Below are positions 1-5,652 of a DNA stretch of 5,669 nucleotides, one piece after another; position 1 is the stretch's first letter; each line of letters begins with the position of its first letter. A model generated the notes under the pieces. That model was not told the origin of the DNA. It was given only the letters and a program-made list of their open reading frames with translations, and did no database searches. This DNA is from Thermomicrobiaceae bacterium (GTDB lineage: Bacteria > Chloroflexota > Chloroflexia > Thermomicrobiales > Thermomicrobiaceae). The stretch covers positions 1 to 5,669 of the forward strand of contig SKKR01000276.1 of NCBI GenBank assembly GCA_007123655.1, written 5' to 3'. Position numbers and translations under genes: made by a program.

Positions 1-1112
1 AGCACGTCCCGCACAGTCGACTGAATACGGTTCACCGCTGGCAGGTTGTAACCGCGGCTCGATCGTCCGGCGAGGAACGTCGGCGGGTTGAACCCGATCG
101 TCACAACCTGATCGGCGGCGATCTCTTCTCGCAGCAGGATCAACTCCGGAAGAAGTTCCAGCGGAATATCGGTGACGACGCTGTCCCTGATTACGCCGAT
201 AAGATCCGGAAAGACGGTGGCCAGCGTCTGCAGGTCAGCCTGGTTCGCGACCGTGGTTACCAGACAGCGTTGCCGCTCCATGCGGTCGTAATCCCGGGTG
301 CCCGTGCGGTGCCTGGAGAATGCGAGCGCTTCACGACCGTCCAGGGTCTGTACGCCCGGCATGATCTCGTATTGCTGCCAGCCCTCGCCCTCGATCGGCG
401 AGAGGAGGCGAACCACGATCGGCTCCTGGACGTCGACCGTCACCCCGCCGAACGCATCGATCAACTCGATGAAGCCCGACATGCTGACCATGGCGTAGTA
501 ATCGATGTGAAGGTCCAGCAGGTCCTGGATCGTGAGCTTGAGTGCCTGCATGCCCGGATCGCCGCCGTTTGGGGCGAGTTCAGGATGCTGCCGGGCTTCC
601 CCGTAGAGCGTCTTGAGCATCTCGGGGTACTCGTTCATCCCGAGCGCATCCGCAACCGGATCAGGGAGCCGGAAATCTGCGTAGTTTCGAGGAACCCCGA
701 AGATCACCGCCTGCCCGGTTTCCAGATCAACGGTCGCAACCATCATCGCGTCGGTGCGCTCGCCTTCCCGGTCCGAGGCCCGGTCGGAACCGGCGAGCAG
801 GATCGTCAGCCGCCCGCGCTCCAGCCAGTCCTGATCGGCGACTTCGGGTGCATCCGGTATCTCCGGTTCAGGGGTTGGCGTCGGTGGCAATGGTGTCGGC
901 GTCGGGGTTGGTTCCGGCGCAGGCGTCGGCGTGGGCGGTTCGGGCGCAGGAGTGGGGTCCGGGTCCGGAGTCGGGGTCGGCTGCGCGGTTGGTGTGGGCT
1001 CTGGTTCTCCCGCGATGGGTTCGGGAGCCGGCGCGCCCGACTCCTCCACCGTGCACGATGCGAGCAACAGGAAAAACAGGATGCAGGTGAAGACGGTGAT
1101 GCCAGGACGCAT
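1..1112 (-). CDS. LCP (LytR-CpsA-Psr) family lipoprotein, C-terminus cut by window edge
   Basis: Open from an ATG at 1112 to the window edge, 370 complete codons with no stop; the C-terminus is missing. An AAAGGAG site lies 6 bases upstream of the ATG. Residues 1-20 form a lipoprotein signal peptide ending in the lipobox L-A-S-C (Cys20). Residues about 27-85 are a Pro/Thr/Glu-rich linker. The LCP domain starts near Trp96: RTD at 119-121, VPRN at 140-143, a YYAM...GF...GGV block around 205-224, and the late signature with Arg267, Arg269, Asp274, Arg277 and RQRC (280-283). LCP enzymes transfer glycopolymers from an undecaprenyl carrier to the cell wall outside the membrane. Most are held by a transmembrane helix, whereas this one is apparently lipid-anchored. 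It is a gap-free paralogue of the LCP gene just upstream and has its own promoter. The exact glycopolymer is unknown. The family call is firm; the older name 'transcriptional attenuator' would be misleading. Confidence 0.92.
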   Translation of the reverse strand, partial: MRPGITVFTCILFFLLLASCTVEESGAPAPEPIAGEPEPTPTAQPTPTPDPDPTPAPEPPTPTPAPEPTPTPTPLPPTPTPEPEIPDAPEVADQDWLERGRLTILLAGSDRASDREGERTDAMMVATVDLETGQAVIFGVPRNYADFRLPDPVADALGMNEYPEMLKTLYGEARQHPELAPNGGDPGMQALKLTIQDLLDLHIDYYAMVSMSGFIELIDAFGGVTVDVQEPIVVRLLSPIEGEGWQQYEIMPGVQTLDGREALAFSRHRTGTRDYDRMERQRCLVTTVANQADLQTLATVFPDLIGVIRDSVVTDIPLELLPELILLREEIAADQVVTIGFNPPTFLAGRSSRGYNLPAVNRIQSTVRDV

Positions 1113-1118
1113 GAGCAG

Positions 1119-1125
1119 CTCCTTT
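1119..1125 (-). promoter_or_regulatory. Ribosome binding site of the left LCP gene
   Basis: The minus strand reads AAAGGAG, 6 bases before the ATG at 1112. It is a near-perfect Shine-Dalgarno sequence and decides the start codon, because no other start in this frame near the signal peptide has one. Confidence 0.85.
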
Positions 1126-1135
1126 GAGTGGGATG

Positions 1136-1166
1136 CACGGGGCTTTCACTGAGGCGAGTCCCCGTG
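1136..1166 (-). promoter_or_regulatory. Hairpin in the leader of the left LCP gene
   Basis: The minus strand reads CACGGGG (1166-1160) and CCCCGTG (1142-1136), a perfect 7-base-pair stem around 17 bases. An inner ACT/AGT pairing can extend it, leaving a 5-base bulge. It lies in the transcribed leader, 10 bases before the ribosome binding site and downstream of the promoter at 1253-1225. It could affect message stability or translation. There is no T-tract, so it is not a standard terminator. No known riboswitch or RNA family was recognised; the role is inferred from position only. Confidence 0.4.
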
Positions 1167-1224
1167 GTTTGGCAAGGACAGTGTTCGCCACGCGATGTGA
1201 CGAAGAGGAAATGCTGCGATTTTC

Positions 1225-1253
1225 AGTATACGAAATCTCGCGGTTTCTGTCAA
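1225..1253 (-). promoter_or_regulatory. Consensus sigma70-type promoter for the left LCP gene
   Basis: On the minus strand, -35 TTGACA (1253-1248, 6 of 6 consensus), a spacer of exactly 17 bases, and -10 TATACT (1230-1225, 5 of 6). It sits in a locally AT-rich patch between the two LCP genes. The expected transcription start is near 1218, which gives a leader of about 105 bases before the ATG at 1112. The left LCP gene can therefore be transcribed independently of the upstream genes. Confidence 0.82.
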
Positions 1254-1283
1254 TATGTAAGTATCGTCACGTGCGCTATATCT

Positions 1284-1300
1284 CGCAGAACCAAACTGCG
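1284..1300. repeat. Short inverted repeat between the two LCP genes
   Basis: CGCAG and CTGCG arms of 5 bases flank a 7-base A-rich loop. It lies 20 bases past the stop of the upstream LCP gene and about 30 bases upstream of the -35 box of the next promoter. It could be a weak transcript end or a protein-binding site. The short stem and the absence of a T-tract keep confidence low. Confidence 0.25.
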
Positions 1301-1319
1301 TCAGGGTCTCAGCCCGAAC

Positions 1320-2756
1320 TCACGCATCGTCCGCTTCCGGAGTCGCGTCCGGCTCGGGTGTTGGCCCATCCGCCTCTGCCGTTGCTTCTGGTTCGTCCCC
1401 GTCGTCGGTCGCCTCCGGTGTCGTCTGTTCCGCCGGTTCAGCGGTAGGCTCGGGCGTCGGCTCCGGAGTGGGTTCGGGTGACGGTTCCGGCGTAGGTTCC
1501 GGGGTTTGCTCAGGTGTCGGCTCGGGCGTAGGTTCCGGGGTCGGCTCAGGCGTCGGCTCCTTCGTTGGTTCAGGCGTCGGCTCCGGTGTTGGTTCAGGTG
1601 TCGGCTCCGGCGTGGGCTCGGGAGTCGGTTCCGGAGTGGGCTCGGGAGTCGGCTCCGGTGTCGGGGTAGGCTCCGGTCGCGGAGCACAGTGTTCGTCGAT
1701 CGGCTCGGCGCCGCCTGACCCCGCGAGGTAGGATTCGGGATCGTCGATCGCAGTCCGCACTGTCTCCTGGATCAGATCAACGTCCGGCCGGTTGAATCCC
1801 CGACTGGATCGCCCGGAGATGTAATCCGGTGGAACGAATCCCACGGCGAGGAGTTCGTCCATGCGGATCTCGTCGCGCAGCATGACGAGATCTGGAAGAA
1901 TCTCCAGCGGCATGTCTGTTTGCACGTTCTCCCGGATGGAGTCGATCAGGTCCGGAAAGATTCGCAATGTCGTGGAGAGGTCCGCCTGATCCATGGCCGA
2001 GGCGACCAGGCAGCGCTGTCTGCGCATGCGGTCGTAGTCGCTGGTGCCGGTGCGTGAGCGAGCATAGGCCAGAGCCTGTTCTCCGGAGAGCGTCTGACGA
2101 CCTCGCTGGATGTCGAACTGTTGCCAGCCTTCCCCTTGGACCGGGGACATCAGACGTACGGTGACCCGCTGTGCCACCTCGATCTCGACACCGCCGAACA
2201 GGTCAACGAGATCGATGAATCCCTGCATGTCGACCATTGCGTAGTAATCGACCGGAATCCCGAGCAGTCCCTCGGCGGCCCCTTTGAGCGCCACCAGTCC
2301 CGGGTCCGCGCCCTCGGGCGCCAGTTCCGGATAGTCCTGCGCCTCGCCGTAGAGCCACTTGAGCATTCCGGAAAACTCCTGAATACCCATCACGTCAGCC
2401 ACGCGGTCTGACAGGGGGACGTCGCCCATGTTGCGAGGGAGTCCGAACAGTGCGACATGGCCGGTTTCCAGGTTCACCGTGGCGACCATCATGACATCGG
2501 TCCGAACACCAGTTCGGTCTGGACCAGCATCTGATCCAACGAGCAGCAGCGTCAGTCTTCCCCGGTCCTGCCAGGACATGTCATCGAGTTCGACCTCCTC
2601 GGTCGGCGTCGGCTCCGGTGTCGCACCTGGTTCCGCGGTCTCGGTGACGGCCGCGCCGATACCATCGTCCCCGTCATCGTCCTGATCGAGATCGGCACAC
2701 GCCGCGAAGATAATCGCGAACAGGAGGAAAGGAACTGCCACTCGCAGATAGCGCAT
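1320..2756 (-). CDS. LCP (LytR-CpsA-Psr) family lipoprotein with C-terminal PEPT repeats
   Basis: The protein has 478 residues from the ATG at 2756. A TTG directly before it is a possible but less likely start, and the Shine-Dalgarno sequence is weak either way. Residues 1-20 are a lipoprotein signal peptide ending in F-A-A-C; Phe at position -3 is unusual but tolerated. A short acidic stretch (DQDDDGDDG) and a short TPEPTP linker follow. The LCP domain runs from about 62 to 337: RTD 85-87, LPRN 106-109, YYAM and GF...FGGV around 171-190, and Arg233, Arg235, Asp240, Arg243 with RQRC ending at Cys249. A second domain cysteine, Cys357, may pair with Cys249. From about 361 the tail is about 20 Pro-Glu-Pro-Thr units, then an acidic end. 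The predicted role is attachment of lipid-linked glycopolymer to the wall. The low-complexity tail may span the wall or be glycosylated (inference). It lies downstream of the four-span protein and a GC hairpin. Confidence 0.93.
   Translation of the reverse strand: MRYLRVAVPFLLFAIIFAACADLDQDDDGDDGIGAAVTETAEPGATPEPTPTEEVELDDMSWQDRGRLTLLLVGSDAGPDRTGVRTDVMMVATVNLETGHVALFGLPRNMGDVPLSDRVADVMGIQEFSGMLKWLYGEAQDYPELAPEGADPGLVALKGAAEGLLGIPVDYYAMVDMQGFIDLVDLFGGVEIEVAQRVTVRLMSPVQGEGWQQFDIQRGRQTLSGEQALAYARSRTGTSDYDRMRRQRCLVASAMDQADLSTTLRIFPDLIDSIRENVQTDMPLEILPDLVMLRDEIRMDELLAVGFVPPDYISGRSSRGFNRPDVDLIQETVRTAIDDPESYLAGSGGAEPIDEHCAPRPEPTPTPEPTPEPTPEPTPEPTPEPTPEPTPEPTPEPTKEPTPEPTPEPTPEPTPEQTPEPTPEPSPEPTPEPTPEPTAEPAEQTTPEATDDGDEPEATAEADGPTPEPDATPEADDA
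1447..1680 (-). repeat. 12-base tandem repeat coding for Pro-Glu-Pro-Thr
   Basis: About 20 in-frame copies of a 12-base unit encode the PEPT tetrapeptide near the C-terminus of the LCP lipoprotein. A few units are altered (one PT, one KEPT, one PEQT, one PEPS). Synonymous codons vary, and around 1565-1615 two codon versions alternate (GAG-CCG-ACR-CCT / GAA-CCA-ACR-CCG), giving a 24-base higher period. The unit length is a multiple of three, so gain or loss of copies keeps the frame. Confidence 0.92.
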
Positions 2757-2793
2757 CAACGTCTCACATTTCCGCTCGTTATCATTCCGTCAG

Positions 2794-2812
2794 GCCGGGC
2801 TTCTCGCCCGGC
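2794..2812 (-). terminator. GC hairpin between the four-span gene and the LCP gene
   Basis: The minus strand reads GCCGGGC, loop GAGAA, GCCCGGC: a perfect 7-base-pair GC stem with a 5-base loop, about 40 bases after the stop at 2855. No run of T follows, so it is either a T-less terminator, a pause or processing site, or a partial attenuator between the two genes. Only about 37 bases separate it from the LCP start, and no convincing promoter was found there. Confidence 0.45.
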
Positions 2813-2854
2813 GACTCGCCTCTGGCGCTACCCCGGGTTCGGGTTTCCGCGCCC

Positions 2855-3547
2855 TCATGTCCAGTCAGGTGGTCGGATCAGCGTTGAACCGGTCCCCGGT
2901 TCGTGCTTGCCCGCGTGCGGTCGCTCCGGATTGACGACCGATTCGATGGTCTCACCCGGAGAGTTGATTTTCGATAGCCCCTGAACCTGTCTGTGATCGA
3001 GGTTCGTGGCAACCATGCCCGGTTCTGCATCGCGGGAGAGTTCCTCGACAGAGAAGACCTCGGTCAGCATCTGGTGCGTGATGTAGGTGTAGTAACCGAG
3101 CACCGCATGCGGAGCCGCGGTGACTGCCAGCAGCAGCACCAGGACTACGCCGGCCACAGCCTGACGCCATCGGACGGTAATCTCGCCATACCGATGCCGC
3201 GTTGCCCAGAACACGTCAATGATCGCGGCTGCTCGAAAGAGAAAGACGATGATGTTGACAACGAAGATCCCCACGAGGATTCGCGGCTGGACGGCATAGG
3301 ACAGGAGGATGCTCGTACCTTGCTGGTAGTAGTAAAGGGCAACGGCAAGGATGACGATGCCGATTGCTATCATCGCTGCTCCGCGCCAGCGGAAACCCGC
3401 GACGACCTGTCCAGCACCGGGCACGATTGCCGACAGCAGCGCCAAGCCGAGCCGTTTCTCGGGCAGAGGCGACCGTTCCGAGTCCCATTCTGTTGTGTAG
3501 TCTGCCGATACTCTTGCGTGATCCATCGCGTGGCTGTCTGCTCCCAT
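2855..3547 (-). CDS. Four-span membrane protein, resembling the membrane module of multi-span LCP proteins
   Basis: The protein has 230 residues. The start is ATG at 3547; an in-frame ATG at 3526 (residue 8) is equally possible because neither has a clear Shine-Dalgarno sequence. A hydrophilic N-terminus (1-32) is followed by hydrophobic segments at about 33-51, 56-74, 89-113 and 129-150, then a polar tail of about 75 residues with no recognised motif. The first segment contains S-A-I-V-P-G-A-G-Q and then R-W-R-G, a pattern seen in small membrane domains ('PGLGQ...G..RRG') that, from memory, also precede LCP domains in some Chloroflexota proteins. Here no LCP domain follows in the same gene; instead two LCP lipoproteins lie directly downstream on the same strand. 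It may work with them in the membrane (inference). No enzyme motif was seen and no specific function can be given. Confidence 0.85.
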   Translation of the reverse strand: MGADSHAMDHARVSADYTTEWDSERSPLPEKRLGLALLSAIVPGAGQVVAGFRWRGAAMIAIGIVILAVALYYYQQGTSILLSYAVQPRILVGIFVVNIIVFLFRAAAIIDVFWATRHRYGEITVRWRQAVAGVVLVLLLAVTAAPHAVLGYYTYITHQMLTEVFSVEELSRDAEPGMVATNLDHRQVQGLSKINSPGETIESVVNPERPHAGKHEPGTGSTLIRPPDWT

Positions 3548-3674
3548 CGCAGGACTGTGATGCGTCAGCCACCGGCCGGTTCCTGCCCGGACCCAGACGG
3601 TTCCTATACTTCTGGACGCGTTCCGGGCGGAGAATGTTTCATACTGGTTTCGTCGTCGCGTCGTTCACCAGTTG

Positions 3675-4034
3675 TTACTGCAATCTCCTTACCTCCGGTT
3701 GTCCGTCAGGGTGAATGTAGATCGACTCTCGCCATTCCCCGCCCAGGACGGCGATCAACAACCAAGGGAGCATCCAGAGCCCACCGGTGATGACCGTAAA
3801 CAGGAAGTGGAGAACGTGACGCACTGGACGTCCGTTGACGAGAATGGCGCTCGTCTCGCTGTAGAACTCGAGACGCCAGCCGCGTCGATTCAAACGATCC
3901 TGCAGTATCAGATTTAGCCATCGGTGCCGTTCATCCAGCGACGGCCCTGAGGACGCCGTCGGATTCGCATCTTCCATTCTGAACATCCCGTGCCGATGCG
4001 CTCGGGACCCGGCACTTCTTGACACTTCTCTCAC
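3675..4034 (-). CDS. Small single-span membrane protein, paralogue of the preceding gene
   Basis: The protein has 119 residues if started at GTG 4034, which is 10 bases after the preceding stop and about 14 bases after an AGGAG inside the end of that gene. In-frame ATGs at 3986 and 3977 are alternatives; the one at 3977 (100 residues) matches the length of the paralogue best. A polar N-terminal half is followed by the motif V-N-G-R-P-V-R-H-V-L-H (66-76), one membrane segment (about 75-97) rich in Trp and Leu, G-G-E at 98-100, and a short basic tail. This layout is the same as in the neighbour, but the Asn of the NH-x-LH motif is Arg72 here. Similar small proteins are common in Actinobacteria and Chloroflexota, and I know no assigned function. 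It is probably cotranscribed and translationally coupled with the preceding gene. Confidence 0.8.
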   Translation of the reverse strand: MREVSRSAGSRAHRHGMFRMEDANPTASSGPSLDERHRWLNLILQDRLNRRGWRLEFYSETSAILVNGRPVRHVLHFLFTVITGGLWMLPWLLIAVLGGEWRESIYIHPDGQPEVRRLQ

Positions 4035-4044
4035 ATGCCGGTGA

Positions 4045-4362
4045 TTAGCTCCTGAGCGCCTCGACGGTCACTCGTCCGCTTTCGTCCACCCGCACAAGCT
4101 CGCGGCGCTCTCCGCCGGTCAACACCAGCAGGATCCAGACGAACGCCCAAATGCCAATCGTCAGCACCGTCACGAGCAGGTGAAGGATATGGTTTACCGG
4201 CTTCCCGGTTACGATGACCGCGCTCAGATCACTGTGCGACTCGATCCGTCGATTGCCCAGCGCGAGTTGCCGTGAAAGTTCGTCCGAGAGGATCTCTCGA
4301 CGCGCGTCGAAGCTGATGCGCTGATCGCCGGGGGCCGACTGTGCCTGCGCGGCAGTTGCCAT
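4045..4362 (-). CDS. Small single-span membrane protein with NH-x-LH motif, unknown function
   Basis: The protein has 105 residues. The ATG at 4362 is preceded by GAAGGAA (4377-4371) with 8 bases of spacing, so the start is well supported. Residues 1-45 are polar and probably helical. The conserved core follows: V-T-G-K-P-V-N-H-I-L-H (51-61), a membrane segment at about 59-82 with Trp72 and Trp76, then T-G-G-E-R-R and a short domain with V-D-E-S-G-R-V. From memory this core ('VxGxxxNHxLHLxxTxxTxGxWxxVWxxxxLxGGE') occurs in many small actinobacterial and Chloroflexota membrane proteins of unknown function. It aligns along most of its length with the next gene. It starts 62 bases after the PyrD stop, where no promoter was evident, so read-through from PyrD is possible. 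Confidence 0.86.
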   Translation of the reverse strand: MATAAQAQSAPGDQRISFDARREILSDELSRQLALGNRRIESHSDLSAVIVTGKPVNHILHLLVTVLTIGIWAFVWILLVLTGGERRELVRVDESGRVTVEALRS

Positions 4363-4370
4363 TCGTGCTG

Positions 4371-4377
4371 TTCCTTC
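4371..4377 (-). promoter_or_regulatory. Ribosome binding site of the NH-x-LH membrane protein
   Basis: The minus strand reads GAAGGAA, 8 bases before the ATG at 4362. It supports this start codon for the 105-residue protein. Confidence 0.7.
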
Positions 4378-4424
4378 GCTGGCGATGCGTCATTTCGGTT
4401 CGATTGGCCCGAGCCTCTATCGTA

Positions 4425-5570
4425 TCAGGAAATAGCGCTTGTGACGGCCCCGTCTCCGGATCCCGCTCGCAGGACTTCACGGGAGCGGCGCGGCTTGTCC
4501 CCGCGGATCCAGGAGCGGTTGCGCTCGTACGCATGGCTGATCTCTTTCATCAGATGCGGGCCTTCGAAGATCATTCCGGTGATCAGCTGTACCAGGTCTG
4601 CGCCGGCCCGGAACTTCTCGAGCGCGTCCTGAGCGGTCATGATCCCGCCACAACCGATGATCGTCAGATCTTCACCGTAGTGCGCTCGTGCGCGCCGAAT
4701 AAGTTCGGTGGAAAGATCCCGGCACGGGAGCCCGCTCAATCCGCCTGCATATTCATCAGGCGCTTCATCGCGGTAGCGAAGGTCGTCGTAGTTCTTGTTC
4801 AGGTTGCCGACCACAATACCGTCGAGCCCGTGTTCGACCACGATATCGGTAATCTGCTGAAACTCTGGCCAGGACACGTTGATCGGCATCTTCGCGTACA
4901 CCGGCTTGTCGTGTTCGATCTCCATAACCCGGGCAAGCAGCTTGTGCAGCGCGTCAGGTTCGGCGAAGCTCTCCCCTCCGTGTACGTTCGGGCAGGAAAT
5001 GTTGATGGTGTAGAAGTCGCCAGTGTTCGCGTCAACGAGTTTCCTCAGCGAGGTAACGTAGTCTTCTATGCCTTCATCCAGGCCGACAGCCAGATCGTCG
5101 TTTGTTCTGGCGATGCTAACCCCGAGCACGAACCCGGGATCTCTTGGCTGCCGTTTCATCCTGCGGATCAGCGCAACCACGCCGTTATTCTTCAGCCCTT
5201 TGCTGACGACGAGCGCTTCGGAATTGACGCATCGTTGCATTCGAGGCGGTTCGTTGCCAGCGCATGGCCGGGCAGTGACCGAACCGATCTCGTCGCCGCC
5301 GAATCCGACGCTTCCAAGGATCCGGGTGAGACGACCGTTGTAGTCGAATCCCGCCGCCAGCACGACCGGTGTGTGGTAGCGGATGCCGTCCACGGTCTTG
5401 GAGATGTCGGGACCTTTGTAACGGTAGAACAACCCGATAAGACCGCGCGTCACTGTGAACGCGCCGAGAATCTGTCCGCCGGTTACGAACACATCGTGCA
5501 CGCGCTCAGGGTCGAACCTGAACAGCAACGGCTTGAGCACGCGTTTGTAGAGCAGCTTCATCACGATCAT
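4425..5570 (-). CDS. pyrD: Dihydroorotate dehydrogenase, divergent class 2-like type with catalytic Cys
   Basis: The protein has 381 residues; the ATG at 5570 is preceded by GGAGGA with 5 bases of spacing. It oxidises dihydroorotate to orotate with FMN, the fourth step of UMP synthesis. The amphipathic N-terminus with F-D-P-E-R-V-H (19-25) is typical of membrane-bound, quinone-using class 2 enzymes. The TIM barrel shows L-A-A-G-F-D-Y-N-G (71-79), R-P-C-A-G-N-E-P-P-R (101-110), K-G-L-K-N-N-G (124-130), T-I-N-I-S-C-P-N (188-195), Lys227 in A-K-M-P, G-N-L (255-257), G-G-L-S-G (276-280), I-I-G-C-G-G-I (304-310) and L-I-T-G-M-I-F-E-G-P (329-338). Oddities: Cys193 sits where class 2 enzymes have the Ser base, Tyr77 replaces the FMN-contacting Lys, and the orotate-contacting Asn after 'EAL' is Val122 (alignment by eye). 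A related flavin enzyme acting on another substrate cannot be excluded. No other pyrimidine gene is in view. Confidence 0.88.
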   Translation of the reverse strand: MIVMKLLYKRVLKPLLFRFDPERVHDVFVTGGQILGAFTVTRGLIGLFYRYKGPDISKTVDGIRYHTPVVLAAGFDYNGRLTRILGSVGFGGDEIGSVTARPCAGNEPPRMQRCVNSEALVVSKGLKNNGVVALIRRMKRQPRDPGFVLGVSIARTNDDLAVGLDEGIEDYVTSLRKLVDANTGDFYTINISCPNVHGGESFAEPDALHKLLARVMEIEHDKPVYAKMPINVSWPEFQQITDIVVEHGLDGIVVGNLNKNYDDLRYRDEAPDEYAGGLSGLPCRDLSTELIRRARAHYGEDLTIIGCGGIMTAQDALEKFRAGADLVQLITGMIFEGPHLMKEISHAYERNRSWIRGDKPRRSREVLRAGSGDGAVTSAIS

Positions 5571-5575
5571 CGTCT

Positions 5576-5581
5576 TCCTCC
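5576..5581 (-). promoter_or_regulatory. Ribosome binding site of pyrD
   Basis: The minus strand reads GGAGGA, 5 bases before the ATG at 5570. It favours this start over the in-frame ATG at 5561, which would be 14 bases away. Confidence 0.75.
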
Positions 5582-5639
5582 GTCTTGGTCAAGTCGGACG
5601 CCGGCGCCAGTCGGGTCGCGGAAAGGGGAGGTCCCGACG

Positions 5640-5652
5640 TGCGATCATCGCA
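5640..5652. repeat. 13-base palindrome upstream of pyrD
   Basis: TGCGAT and ATCGCA half-sites are separated by one base and form a perfect inverted repeat, 70 bases upstream of the pyrD start. It could be an operator, but no promoter could be placed around it and the window ends 17 bases further on. The rest of the 99-base stretch from 5571 to the edge shows only the ribosome binding site. Confidence 0.25.

Noticed and set aside
1..1112. Reading the LCP proteins as transcription regulators (LytR, 'transcriptional attenuator')
   Set aside because: There is no DNA-binding domain, and both have export signals and LCP catalytic residues, so wall glycopolymer transfer is the supported role.
270..1127. 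Long plus-strand open frame of 285 codons
   Set aside because: It lies opposite the LCP domain, has no Shine-Dalgarno sequence, and its product is a run of Arg/Gly-rich low complexity opposite the Pro linker. The minus-strand frame carries all LCP motifs.
1301..1731. Several Arg- or Gly-Ser-rich frames across the repeat array on both strands
   Set aside because: They are alternative readings of the 12-base repeat; only the PEPT frame continues from a recognisable domain.
3548..3674. Possible -10 (TATAGG) and the 10-base palindrome ACCGGCCGGT at 3571-3580 upstream of the four-span gene
   Set aside because: No acceptable -35 at 16-19 bases, and GC palindromes of this length are expected by chance at this base composition.
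2993..3790. Plus-strand open frame of 265 codons
   Set aside because: It is the complement of the four-span gene and runs into the next gene; its acidic stretch (KEKDDDVDNEDPHEDS) is what antisense of membrane segments looks like. No motif was seen.
4363..4424. Possible -10 (TACGAT) near the pyrD stop, ahead of the NH-x-LH gene
   Set aside because: No TTGACA-like box at the right distance; transcription from pyrD explains the layout as well.
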